The translations under genes were made by a program, and so were the position numbers. DNA of 64,000 nt from Cryptomeria japonica (lineage: Eukaryota; Streptophyta; Pinopsida; Cupressales; Cupressaceae): the NCBI RefSeq assembly GCF_030272615.1, contig NC_081410.1, positions 121,208,640 through 121,272,639 on the forward strand, read 5' to 3'. The notes below the pieces were generated by a model. That model saw only the letters and a list, made by a program, of their open reading frames with translations. It was not told the DNA's origin and did no database searches. Shown in pieces: positions 23,818 through 33,961 of the stretch (position 1 is the first letter of the stretch; each line of letters starts with the position of its first letter).

Positions 23818-24170
23818 CATTGATGAAAACACTAAAAAACCTCATCATGTTGAACTAAACCGATATGTTATGTACTTGCTCTTCTGCTCAAAATCTCCTT
23901 TGTATTTCTTTTGTCGGTTATCTAGTTCTTCTTCTTCTTAACTAGTTCTTCTCCCACTTTGACAACAATGCCAAAGGTGCAAATACCTCTGTTGTCTTCA
24001 TCTTTGTTGCTACCATCTATGTTTATCTCATCATAATTGCTCCCCCTAAGGAGTATCCCACTTCACATCAATCCAAAACTGAAACATATTCAATGAGTTC
24101 ACTAGATTGATGCATCACCAGCATCTTAGTTGATCTTGTGCAGGGGGACAACCCTTAATCTACCTCTGAT

Positions 24171-24464
24171 TTATTCAAAGGTTGTCTTAGGCAAAGGTTT
24201 AGTGAATATATTTGCTAACTGCTCTTTGTTAGATGCATACTCCATTTTTACTTTCTTCTCATGTACTCTTTCCCTTAGAAAGTGATACTTCAATTCAATG
24301 TGCTTTGTTCTTGCATGTAATGAAGGATTTTTTAAAATATTAATAGCACTAGTGTTATCACAATGAATAGTCACCGGTTCAGACATGTCTTCCTTAAAAC
24401 CTTCCAAAATATCTCTCATCCATATAGCCTGAGTACAATTCATTGATGCTACCACATATTCCAC
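24171..24464 (-). pseudogene. pol: TE-C RNase H
   Basis: The minus frame reads EYVVASMNCTQAIWMRDIL, then VTIHCDNTSAINILKNPSLH, TKHIELKYHFLRERV and EQLANIFTKPLP. These are the standard blocks of the Ty1-copia RNase H, with the catalytic CDN intact and the family-typical TKPLP end. The upstream part (the ALSS-E-AEY start) lies before this frame, near 24465-24530, and is broken. It follows the reverse transcriptase by about 150 bases. The domain itself is well preserved, but the gene is split. Confidence 0.88.
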
Positions 24465-24620
24465 TTCAATTGTAGATTGTGAAATACAACATTGTTTATT
24501 GCTTATCTAGGACACCAATCTTTCTCCTAAAAAGAATGCTCCACCAATTGTGCTTTTCTTGTCATCAACATTTCCAGCCCAGCCTGCATCTGTGAAAACT
24601 TTTAAAGAAAAATTATTATT

Positions 24621-25637
24621 TTAAGGATACCACAAACCATAATCAATTGTTCCTTTCAAATACCTAAATATCCTTTTTAACGCTACCATGTGTGTCTCCT
24701 TAGGATCTTTTTGAAATCTTGCAACCAATCCAATAGCATGTGCACTGTCTGGTCTACTATGAACAACATAATGCAACTTTCCAATCATAGACTTGTATTC
24801 TTTCTCATCCACAAATGGTGAGTCATCTTGTTTTGACAATTTACAACCTATCACCATCGGAGTACCAACCGGTTTACAATCTTCCATACCAAAAGTTTTC
24901 AAGACTTCTTTTGCATACCTAGTTTGACAGATAAATATTCCATTCTCTAGTTGTTGAATTTGTAAACCAATAAAGAATTTTATCTCACTGATAAGAGACA
25001 TCTCAAATTCTTTCTTCATTTCATCTGCAAAAGACATACACATGTCATCATTTCCACCAAATATTATATCATCAACAAAAACTTCAACAATTAACATTTT
25101 GTCTCCATCAATCTTCAAATGTATGTTACTATCTTCACTAATTCTCTAGAATCCTATCTTGATCATATGTGCATGCAATATTTCAAACCGTGCTCTGGGA
25201 GCTTGCTTCAATCCATATAGTTCCTTGTGTAGTTTGCAAACCATATTTTCATCTTCACTCAATGCAAAACCATTTGGTTGTTCTATATATACTTCTTCTT
25301 CCAAGATACCATTCAGAAAAGTTGATTTAATGTCTATCTTATATACCTTAAATGCTTTAAAAGTGACAAAGGTAAGCAACATTCTAACACCTTCAAGTCT
25401 TGCCACCAGTGCAAAGGTTTCACCATAGTCTTCACCTTCTTCTTGTGCATACCCTTTGCAAACCAACCTCGCCTTGTTTCTAACAACTTCACCATCCTCA
25501 TTAAGTTTTTTTTTGAATACCCATTTTGTCCCAATAACATTTTTGTCTTTCGGTCTAGGAACAAGAGACCATGTATTGTTCTCCTCAATCTGGTCAAGTT
25601 CTTCATTCATTGCATTCAACCAGTCTTCATCTTTCAA
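24621..25637 (-). pseudogene. pol: TE-C reverse transcriptase
   Basis: Two adjoining minus frames (25637-25146 and 25118-24621) make an almost complete RVT_2 domain. The first has WLNAMNEELDQIEENNTW, GTKWVFKKKLNEDG, KARLVCKGYAQ, YKIDIKSTFLNG and CKLHKELYGLKQAPRARF. The second has VEVFVDDIIFGG (catalytic VDD block), IGLQIQQLENGIFICQ and SMIGKLHYVVHSRPDSAHAIG. A stop near 25143 separates them. Order and spacing match Ty1-copia pol. The enzyme would copy the element RNA into DNA. Confidence 0.9.
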
Positions 25638-25847
25638 AGCTTCTCTAATAGTCTTCGACTCAATAGTTGAAATTAGACATAAATTCTCTCTGATTTTTCT
25701 TCTTGTCTACACACCAGCATTCTTGTCACCTATAATCTGGTCTTCTGAATGATTTAGCCTTACATATCTTAGGATTACTATTTCTGGTGCAATGCTTTCT
25801 GCTTCATGTTCATCATCTTCTTCATTGCTTATTGGTTGAGCTCTTAT

Positions 25848-26190
25848 TTATGCATTGTTCTGATCATCTTCCTTCTGCACTTCCGATTCAATATACACAA
25901 GTTTTTCTTTATCATCAGTAGGCTTAGATCTAGTGGACTCATCAGGTTTGTCAAAAAAATCATGAATTTTAACATTCATACTCTCAACTATTTTCTTTGT
26001 CCTTTTATTATAACATTTGAATGCTTTACTCTTGGTAGAATATCCAAGAAATATCCCTTCACCACTCTTCACATCAAACTTTCTAGTAAAATCATCTCTT
26101 AATAAAACATCTACTACCAAAAAATTTAAAGTAGCTGACATTAGGATTCTTACCATGCCAAAGTTCATAAGGTGTTTTATCATCACCTTT
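25848..26190 (-). pseudogene. pol: TE-C integrase C-terminal region
   Basis: This carries on from the integrase core after a stop near 26203 and a frame change. LRDDFTRKFDVKSGEGIFLGYSTKSKAFKCYNKRTKKIVESMNV is the usual copia segment between integrase and reverse transcriptase (the G-x-F-x-G-Y-S block). It ends in an acidic linker (EVQKEDDQNN) before the reverse transcriptase. It has no catalytic residues of its own. Confidence 0.82.
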
Positions 26191-26202
26191 CTTCACAAGA
26201 AC

Positions 26203-27190
26203 CTAGTTCAAAGTATAAACAACAGTGCTAACTGCCTCTCTCCAAAACATTTTTGGAACATCTCCTTGTAACAATATTGTTCTAGCAGCTTCCACTATTG
26301 TTTTGTTTCTCCTCTCTGTAATGCCATTTTGTTGTGGAGTCCTAGGTGCTGACATCTGTCTCTTTATTCCATGTTCTTCACAATGCCTAGTAAACTCATC
26401 AGAAGTAAATTCTCCACCATGGTCAGATCTTAAGCACTTCAGATTCTTGTCGGTTTCCTTTTCAACTAGGGCTTTAAAGATCTTGAATTTGTTGAACGCC
26501 TCTAATTTCTCCTTCAAGAAAGTTACCCACATAATCCTTGAAAAATCATTAGTGAAAATCATAAAATACTTATCACCATAAAAACTTCTAGTCCTCATAG
26601 GACCACATAGATCAGTATGCACTAAATTATGAATATGCTCTGAAGAAAAATATTTACTCTTAAAAGATGTCGAAGTCATCTTACCCATCTGACAATCTTT
26701 GCATAACACATTATCCAGTTTAACAAGTTGGGGCATACCTCTCACCATATTAGATTTGCTAACCCTTATCAAGTTATCAAAATTGACATGACAAAACCTT
26801 TTGTGCCACAACCAGCTATCTTCAATTTTAGCCACCAAACAACTAGTCACATTAGCATTCAGATGAAAAAGGTTACCTCTAGTTTGTTTACCAGTAGCTA
26901 TCACATCTCCATTGCATCCCATGATCCTGCACACTCTTTTTTTAAACTCAAGGTGATATCCTTTATCATTTAGTTGTCCAACACTCAACAAGTTATGTTT
27001 TAAATCTTCAACCCAATAAACATCATTTGCATTACTCTTACCATTCAATGAAATAGATCCTTTACCTTTTACCATGCAGGGTGAGTTATTACCAAATCTT
27101 ACCACACCGCCATCAAACTCTTCAAGGGATATAAATTTGTTCTTATCACTGGTCATGTGATGTGAACAACCATTGTCTATTATCCACTCA
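26203..27190 (-). pseudogene. pol: TE-C protease end, gag-pre-integrase and integrase core
   Basis: An open frame of 317 codons (27156-26203), preceded in frame by the protease site EWIIDNGCSHHMTSD. The family has D-S-G there; Asn replaces Ser. The gag-pre-integrase zinc region reads LWHKRFCHVNFDNL...CKDCQMGKM. The integrase core carries all three catalytic residues: Asp in LVHTDLCGPM, Asp in LRSDHGGEF and Glu in TPQQNGITERRNKT. The frame ends at a stop within the VVYTLN motif. This is the best-preserved integrase of the copia elements here. Confidence 0.9.
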
Positions 27191-27239
27191 TCACTAGAGC
27201 CAAACTAAGATACCAAATCCTTTTCATCAGTCAGATCTT

Positions 27240-28212
27240 CCTTCACAACAACAAAGACAATTTCCTCATTTGTCACTCGTTCATCAACTGCAACATAGCA
27301 TCATTTCTTCCATTGTCCTTTATATTTCCTAAACTTCTCCTTTCTATCACTGTTAGGGCAATTTGCAGCAATATAACCAATCTTATTGAAAGAGAAACAC
27401 TTAAGAGGTAGTTTACCTTTATATTTACTAGTGACTCTTGGAAGTCTCTTAGCCAGAAGAGCTCCAAACTCCATCAAGTTATCTTCATCATCATTATCTC
27501 CTCTGGTATCACCATGACTAGATCTACAATCATAACTATGACATACATATTTCCCTTTTCTCGCAGGTGTACCAGTTACAGATGCTTTAAAAGTTGATTC
27601 GGATGCCTTAAAAATACTATTATCAAAACTATTTAATTCAAATGCAGTCAATTTACCAATAAGAGAATCAATAGTGACTTTATCACTACTTACTGACCTT
27701 AACTCTTGAATATCATAAACTTTGATTGCATAGGCAGGTAAAAGAGTTCTAAGTGTCTTACTTACAACAATGTCATCTTCAATATTTCCTCTAGCACTTT
27801 TAATACCATCGACAACCTCTTTAATCCTTTGTCCATACTAAGCTATATTTTTACCTTCTACCATTCTCATATCATCAAATTTACCTCTAAGACTCTCTTC
27901 CTTAGCTTTTTGAACATGTTTATCACCACCATATATTAGTTTTAATTTCTCCCAAACTTCAAATGCAGTTTCTAATCCATGTACATCAATGTATTCAGTA
28001 TCAGACAGTGCACTTACAATGGCTTTCAGTGCTTGATTTTTTTCCTATTGCTCCTTAAGTTGATCTGGAGTTAGAGGACTGGTAGGAGGTACATATTTAG
28101 TAGTAACATGTTGCCAAAACTAAGAACCCATACCTTTGATATAAATCTTCATTTTGTCTTTCCATATTGTGTAGTTGTCCTTAGTAAACTTCAGACCCTC
28201 CTTCTTCATCAT
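27240..28212 (-). pseudogene. gag: TE-C Gag
   Basis: The start is placed at 28212 (ATG-ATG pair, MMKKEGLKFTKDNYTIWKDK), close behind the primer-binding site. The body has FEVWEKLKLIYGG and ESLRGKFDDMRMVEG, typical of the retrotransposon Gag of copia elements. The frame is broken by stops in the first 140 codons and is open from 27651 to 27301. The zinc knuckle at about 27345-27390 reads CFSFNKIGYIAANC: the second Cys is Phe and the His is Tyr, so the metal site is lost. Confidence 0.85.
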
Positions 28213-28266
28213 TTTCCTCTGGATCTTTTCCTCAAGTGGTTAAGCTTGTGCACATAGAGGACCAAC

Positions 28267-28278
28267 GCTCTGATACCA
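28267..28278 (-). other. TE-C primer-binding site (tRNA-iMet)
   Basis: The minus strand reads TGGTATCAGAGC exactly, two bases inside the 5' LTR. It is complementary to the 3' end of plant initiator tRNA-Met. Confidence 0.93.
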
Positions 28279-28280
28279 AT

Positions 28281-29784
28281 TGTTATTTAGAGGATTCAAT
28301 TAATACTAAGAGGGGGGGTGAATCAGTATTAACAACAAATTGAAATCTTAAACCAAACTAATCAATACTTCACCAAAATAGATCATAACCAGTACCGGTA
28401 GCCACTGAAATCAATCTACTAATCAGATTGATCAAACTGCTCATTTAAGTGTTCCATATCATGCATGCAATAGAAAGATATCAACTTAATACAAACACAA
28501 ATCAATCACCATATGAACACCATGATTTTCACATGGAAATCCAAATGGGAAAAACCACGGTGGGAATTGGTACCCATAAAACAATGCACTCTCTTGGAAT
28601 GTGCCCTGTTAGAAGCCTAGCCCAGTTAGGAGCTTACAATTATGCCCAGTTAGGAGCAGACCTTGTTAGGAGTCCCTTGGTTAAGGGATTTACCTCAGCC
28701 TTGTTAAGAGCTTTACTATGTTAGGAGTAACCTTGTGAAAGGATTTATAACCCAAGCTAATGAGTCACCCGGTGAAGGGATTTATACAATCAGACTTGTC
28801 AGAACCTACTCGGTTAAGGGATTTTGAGTTTGTTGCAATTGTTAGGAAACAATAGATGTATGATCTAAAAATAGCACTCTCTGCTTGCTTGCACAGATCC
28901 TTTTCTGCTCCAATCTACTTCTCTCTTGCAGACACACACTGGTTCGGCCACACACTCTTCTTTTGATCACCGACATCGTAAATCATCATAGACTTACCTG
29001 AAATAGACTTTACAACTTAGTAAGTTACAAAACCCTAACCTCATACTAAGATTTACATCATAGATCATCACAGATCTTTACAAATCATATGAATCATTAC
29101 AATAAATTGCAAATTAATTACAACCATTCAATGATCATCGCACATCGATCCGATACACTTTCAAACCCTTAGCTCATTCTACTAAGCACTTCACTCATTC
29201 CCAAGAAATTCACTCCTTGTAGGCGTCAAAACAATTTCTTATCACTTCACATGGATTCAACCACGTCATCACCATCTTACAAACATAATGTAATACACCA
29301 CCGAACTCAAAATCATTACCGATTATAAGATTTGAATACCAGTTCTTAGACCCTACTAAAACCCTATAGAAAATACATCAGTCAATCATAAACATGACTT
29401 CTGGTAGCCAAAACATGATGTGGTTCTGGTCATAACCTCATTACAATGTTACAAACACATATTCCAAACAACACCAAATTCCTCATCAATATCTAGATCC
29501 AATTACTAAATCATAACACAGTTTCACATTTACCGGTTAAAGTCCTATTTTCTAGTTAATTGTCAAATCCATTCCATATTTTTTTGGTCAATTATAGATG
29601 ACTTAGATAACATGATAGAACAATGTAACCATAGTTGCCATCAATGACATCACAAATTGATCATCAAGTCATCAAACAACATCTCAATTATATCATCACC
29701 AACATTCCTTATACTGGTTCATCAATATCATCAACAGTTATGCCAATATCCATTCACATTATCAGTTATGCCAATATGCCAACA
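28281..29784 (-). repeat. TE-C 5' LTR (1504 bp)
   Basis: The direct repeat of 22283-23803, including the GTTAGGAG word cluster (28606-28830). It is bounded by the primer-binding site on one side and by the target duplication TACCT on the other. Confidence 0.92.
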
Positions 29785-31337
29785 TACCTCACCTTGGTTC
29801 TTCGTTTCTCAATGCCTAATGCATTTTTAATTCTGCTGACACCATCCATAGGCTTGCATTTTCATCACCTTTCATGCTTTCTCTGCAAACTTGAGTCCTG
29901 ATTCTCAGGACTAGGGCATTGGACACCTTGGTCCTCTTAATAAGGACCCAAATTTGATCCTCATAACGGTCACCTCAAGTGAGCGAGATTTGACCATGTG
30001 TCGGCCTACTTAAAAAATTCAATTAATTTTTGGGTGGTCAAGTATAAAAGGAGGTCCACCCCTCTCATTTGAAAACCTAATCTAATAACTTCTAAGATCT
30101 CAAATTCAATTCAAGTGAGAAATCAATCAAGTATTCATCAAGCATTGAAGAAGAAGAGAATTCAAGTTTAAGCATAAGCGTGTTCAATTTATTCATACCA
30201 AATTTAAGTGGGTTGATGAATTCTAAATTATAAAGATACATACTTGCTTTATTCATATTTTATCTTGCCAATTCTTGTTCACAACGTCTTTGCTCTGTGT
30301 CAGGTGAATACTTTCACACAGTCTTATTTACCCTTATCCTTCTATTTCCCATCTCCTTCCTTTGAAAAAATGCCCCTTGAAAATTCCACACCAAGAAAAT
30401 TCACTTCAAAATGTCTTCTTTATAAAAAGTGTGAATTATCCTTCAATTTTTTTTTCTAAAAAATGAAAAAGAAACACTGATATTTATATGCAATCATCCA
30501 TTAAAAAAAATTACTGACAAGGGCTTCTATCAAACGTCAACCGTTAATATAGGCCATGTTCTATCAAACATGGTCATTATAAAAAAATATGTGTTCAACA
30601 TGTTTGATAGAATGCATTCAAGATGGCATCCATGATCAACTTTCCATGAAGACATTCTACAAGACATCCTAAAACCCTTGCATGAGGATCCAAACAAAAC
30701 TTCATAAAGGTATACATTTCAATTACAAGCGTTTCATTTCAGATCCAACCTTTTCCTGAAAAAGAAAACATCTTACAATATTTTCCATTTCAATTACTAT
30801 TTCAATTTCAAGTTTAATTCCTAAACCAAGGTTTGACCTAAGGCAAACCCCTATCTACAATGTTTTCCCTCACTTTCTGTGTGTAGGAAATTGGCTTAGG
30901 AGTTGTACTCAGGGATTCTGACAGAGTTGATGATGACAAACAAGTCCAACTTTCAACAGAGTGAAAGTTGGAGGACTAGGGCGGATTTGTACTACCCGCT
31001 TTCAAAAAATAAGCCTTTCTGGGAACAAGTTCTGATTCTATTCTTTTATCTAGATCTCTTACTATGGCTCTATTGGATATCTGTAGTAGTCTATTTTGTC
31101 AGTTTACTTCAAATTCTCAAGTATTTACCCTAAATTCAAACAATACAATTCCACTTAAATTTTCAAATCAAACAAAAGGGGAGTAAGGAGTACAATCAAC
31201 ATTCAACACTCTTCCTAAAAGAGTTGAGGTTAGATATATTGTATTTATCCTCTTTTTAATTTTTTGGAAGTGAAAGTTAGGTTATTTCCTATTTTACTAA
31301 GCATAACTTGCGAAACCCTAATTTTCCCACCAATACA
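29785..31337 (+). repeat. TE-B 3' LTR, right part
   Basis: Matches 16551-17657 of the 5' LTR except for an extra 449 bases at 30167-30615. It keeps the TATA box (30043-30050) and ends CAATACA, followed by the target duplication AAATT. Divergence from the 5' LTR is clearly greater than between the LTRs of any other element here. Confidence 0.85.
30167..30615. mobile_element. 449-bp insert in the TE-B 3' LTR
   Basis: It is absent from the TE-B 5' LTR at the matching point. ATTCAAG flanks it on both sides (30160-30166 and 30616-30622) but occurs once in the uninterrupted copy, so it looks like a 7-bp target duplication. The right end holds a perfect 14-base inverted repeat (30559-30572 and 30599-30612), and the same TTCTATCAAAC word occurs a third time at 30525. 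No coding domain was recognised. The ends are not inverted repeats of each other, so the class is open. Confidence 0.6.
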
Positions 31338-31435
31338 AAATTCTTGATGGTTTAGCTACTATAGGTGTCAAAAAGTTAAGATTTAGTTAATAAAATTGAT
31401 TTCAGAGTCCTTCTTTGGCCAAAAAGTGGGACTCA

Positions 31436-32285
31436 TTATTGTGAGATTACCTTATAGATCTTTCCACATGTACTAACTTGGGCATTTGACTTGATTCTTG
31501 GAACCTTGAAAATTTGGCTTGCAATAGTATAACCATGGGTTTGATGTCTTACAAAATTTGTAGGAAAAATAATTCGATCACACCTTTCAAATGATGGATC
31601 TTCTTCATAATGTGTGGAACATGTTCCATAAACAACATCAATAGAATGCCCTTTACAATCAACATAAAAGTACATAAACAAGCTCATGTTTATGTGGGGA
31701 TCCACATTATGTAGATAGTGTGGTGTCTTGATCTACACCAAATTTAACCTATCATTAAGATATGCAACCTAAAGAAAAAGGCTTTCCACCTAGAAAAAAA
31801 TCCCTCACATTTCATTACAATCCCTCCTAACTCACAACAAACCCCCAGAAACAGTAAATTTGACTTGCAACAACATGCCTTTATTGAATATTGTCGCTAG
31901 TTTTTAATCAAAGGTCATCACAATAAATAAAGTCCTAAAAAAGCTATGTGACCTTTCAAAGAAGGCAACCTCTCCTTGCATATGATGTAAACCCTTAAAA
32001 AATAACCCTTTTTTAATGTAAAATCACTAGGTTTCACAGCTTCCAATGCTATTTAAAAAATAAGCCTCATGAAGTAAATCATTAATGCTTTTCAAACACT
32101 CTACCAACGAATTGACTTTTTCACGATAGGGAATTTGATTTGCAACAAGGAGTTACCACCAAGTGAAATACAAAATTAAATCTGTGATAGGGAATTCATG
32201 CTTGTAAAGAGCCTTGAACCACACATCCTTTGTGAGAGTAGTTCATGGCTTGCATGAAAATGGCTCACACCTATATTTAAGAGAA
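31436..32285 (-). pseudogene. Long decayed coding sequence, unrecognised
   Basis: One minus-strand frame stays protein-like for about 280 codons, interrupted by about ten stops. Examples in order are DVWFKALYKHEFPITDLILY, VNSLVECLKSINDLLHEAYF, KGLHHMQGEVAFFERSHSFF, AYLNDRLNLV, then MSLFMYFYVDCKGHSIDVVY and DRIIFPTNFVRHQTHGYTIA. The last 90 codons are open. A possible splice acceptor (CTCTTAAATATAG) precedes the start, and a possible donor (AAG-GTAATC) lies near the end. No domain was recognised. It may be an old host gene or a gene of an unknown element. Confidence 0.5.
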
Positions 32286-32510
32286 CAAATATTGAATGAA
32301 AATGAGAGTGGTGACAAGATCACACTTGTGCTAAAACATATGATATTAAAGATTACAACCATGCCTAAACACAAATCAAGACCATAGCTTTGCATAGAGA
32401 TTGCACAGGGATAGATAAGCCAACAAATTTGGTGACCGCTTTGCCATCAAAAGGAGATCCATGACCTTTTTCAAAATACAAAGGAAATAGCAAACCATAA
32501 ATTACATGTA

Positions 32511-32515
32511 CTAGT
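32511..32515. repeat. TE-D target-site duplication, left
   Basis: CTAGT, identical to 47895-47899. It shows that TE-D inserted as one unit and that both outer LTR ends are original. Confidence 0.93.
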
Positions 32516-33948
32516 TGATGCTCTGCAAAAAGGACAAGGTGAGGATAAACAAACACCTGAACAAGAAACAACAAGAGTCGATTGTTAGATGTTAGAAAAT
32601 CATAAATTAAAAACTATCCTAAGCAAGCATATCAAGAAAGACACTACTAAGCAAAAAGAAAGCTTAAGGAATCTACAAAAAGCAACTAAGCTCCTCCAAA
32701 TGCTCTCTACCATGCTGGTAGTTTCTCCTTCTTTGTTCCTCTCCTCTCCAAGTTCCAAAATAGTGTAGCTCTCAGCAGCTTTTTGCACTATGGATGCTTA
32801 TGGAGATTCAAGATTGTAAATGATCTCAAGCTTATGCTATGCAAGTGTAAAACAAACTAATAAAACATATTATGAAAAAGAACTAAGATTTATTTTAGTC
32901 CAAGATGACAATATATGAGTTATTTATGCTAAATGCTCTCTAAAATTCACTATAGGTTGAATGCATACAAGTTTTCAAGATCTGGATTATGAAGAAATGG
33001 GCTCTATTTATAGGAAAAATGGAGCAATGGATGGTTGAGATTGAGTAATCTCAACAAGGGTCAGGATTGAATGATTTGAGATCCATGTGAGGGCTTTCAA
33101 CCCAATCCCAGGATAACAAGTGTTAATGTGAGATAGGTTGAGAGGAGAGGGAATAAGCATTAAATGATTGACATGACCTGAGAGTTAACTTGGGGGTTAA
33201 GGTCAAGGTTAGTTGAATGAATAAATTCTTTATTCAAAGAATAAAGCTTTTATCCAATGGATAAACTCTTGTGCAAAGGCAAAAGGGATAACCATGGTCA
33301 AAGCAATAAATGTTTGAGGAGACACATGAGTGCAAGTTGAAATAACCATAAATGGTTATGTAAGAGCCATAAATGGTCATGTAAGAGCCATTAGTGGTTT
33401 TGGAAGACTTTAGAGGTTAAATTATTGAACACACAAAGCATTAAATGTTTTTCAAAGACTTTGAAGTCTTTGAGAAGTGACTCCAAGTTGCTTAGGAATG
33501 TGACAATAATTAGGGGATGGATTAGGTTAATTAAGAAGGGGTTAGAAGAATCTAGAAGGGGATTAGATTTTCAAGTGGGTTTGGTGGGTGAGGGAAAATA
33601 GGATTTTATTAAAATAAAAAATCATTTATTTCAATAAATGTGTGCAAGTTGCATTTGTAGGAAAATGCAAGTGGGGGGGATAAATGATTTAAATAAATAT
33701 TTGATTTAATTTATTTAAAAGAGGAAATAGGGGATTAAATGAAATAAATATGATTTATTCATTTAATTGATTGTGAATTTAGTTTAATGAATTAATTAAA
33801 ATAAATTGAATAATTTATTTAATTAACAGGAGAATGTTTGAAGATGAATTAATTAAATATTAATTTAATTAACTGATGGCTAGTGGATTTTTAATCAAAT
33901 AAATAGCAATGATCATTTAATTAAACTGGACAGATTTATGTGACTACA
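32516..33948 (-). repeat. TE-D 3' LTR (1433 bp)
   Basis: On the minus strand it starts TGTAGTCAC at 33948. It holds a TATA box (TATAAATA, 33005-33012) and an AATTAAT-rich U3 end. Matches 46457-47894. Confidence 0.94.
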
Positions 33949-33961
33949 TTTTCCCCTCTTT
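33949..33961 (-). other. TE-D polypurine tract
   Basis: The minus strand reads AAAGAGGGGAAAA directly before TGTAGTCAC. Confidence 0.88.

Larger units (their letters stand above)
22283..29784 (-). mobile_element. TE-C, Ty1-copia element nested in the TE-B LTR
   Basis: The LTRs are at 22283-23803 and 28281-29784, with gag-pol between them on the minus strand. GACCT (22278-22282) and TACCT (29785-29789) are a 5-bp target duplication with one change. The insertion site is confirmed by the uninterrupted TE-B 5' LTR, which reads CTAGACCTCACCTTGG. The PBS is the perfect tRNA-iMet site. The tract CAAAGGGGGAGAA before the 3' LTR resembles Tork/SIRE-type copia elements. The LTRs differ at 15 of about 165 bases at one end. 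Gag and pol carry several stops and a frameshift. Confidence 0.92.
16505..31337 (+). mobile_element. TE-B, gag-only gypsy-type element, interrupted
   Basis: The 5' LTR is 16505-17657. The 3' LTR is split into 22233-22282 and 29785-31337 by TE-C, and carries a further 449-bp insert. The flanking AAATT at 16500-16504 and 31338-31342 is a perfect 5-bp target duplication. The internal region (17658-22232, about 4.6 kb) has a primer-binding site, a Gag with a protease-like domain, a long non-coding tail and a polypurine tract. No reverse transcriptase, RNase H or integrase is visible in any frame. It is an older, more decayed copy of the family represented by TE-E. Confidence 0.82.

Noticed and set aside
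25456-25752. Plus-strand frames over the TE-C reverse transcriptase
   Set aside because: They are antisense to a well-matched RVT_2 domain; their composition follows from the complementary strand.
30167-30615. Helitron origin for the 449-bp insert because of its end hairpin
   Set aside because: There is a 7-bp flanking duplication and no CTRR end, whereas Helitrons insert between A and T without duplication.
32600-32788. Identical small minus-strand frames at 32600-32788 and 46541-46729
   Set aside because: They are the same piece of the two TE-D LTRs; the duplication is explained by the LTRs and no protein family was recognised.
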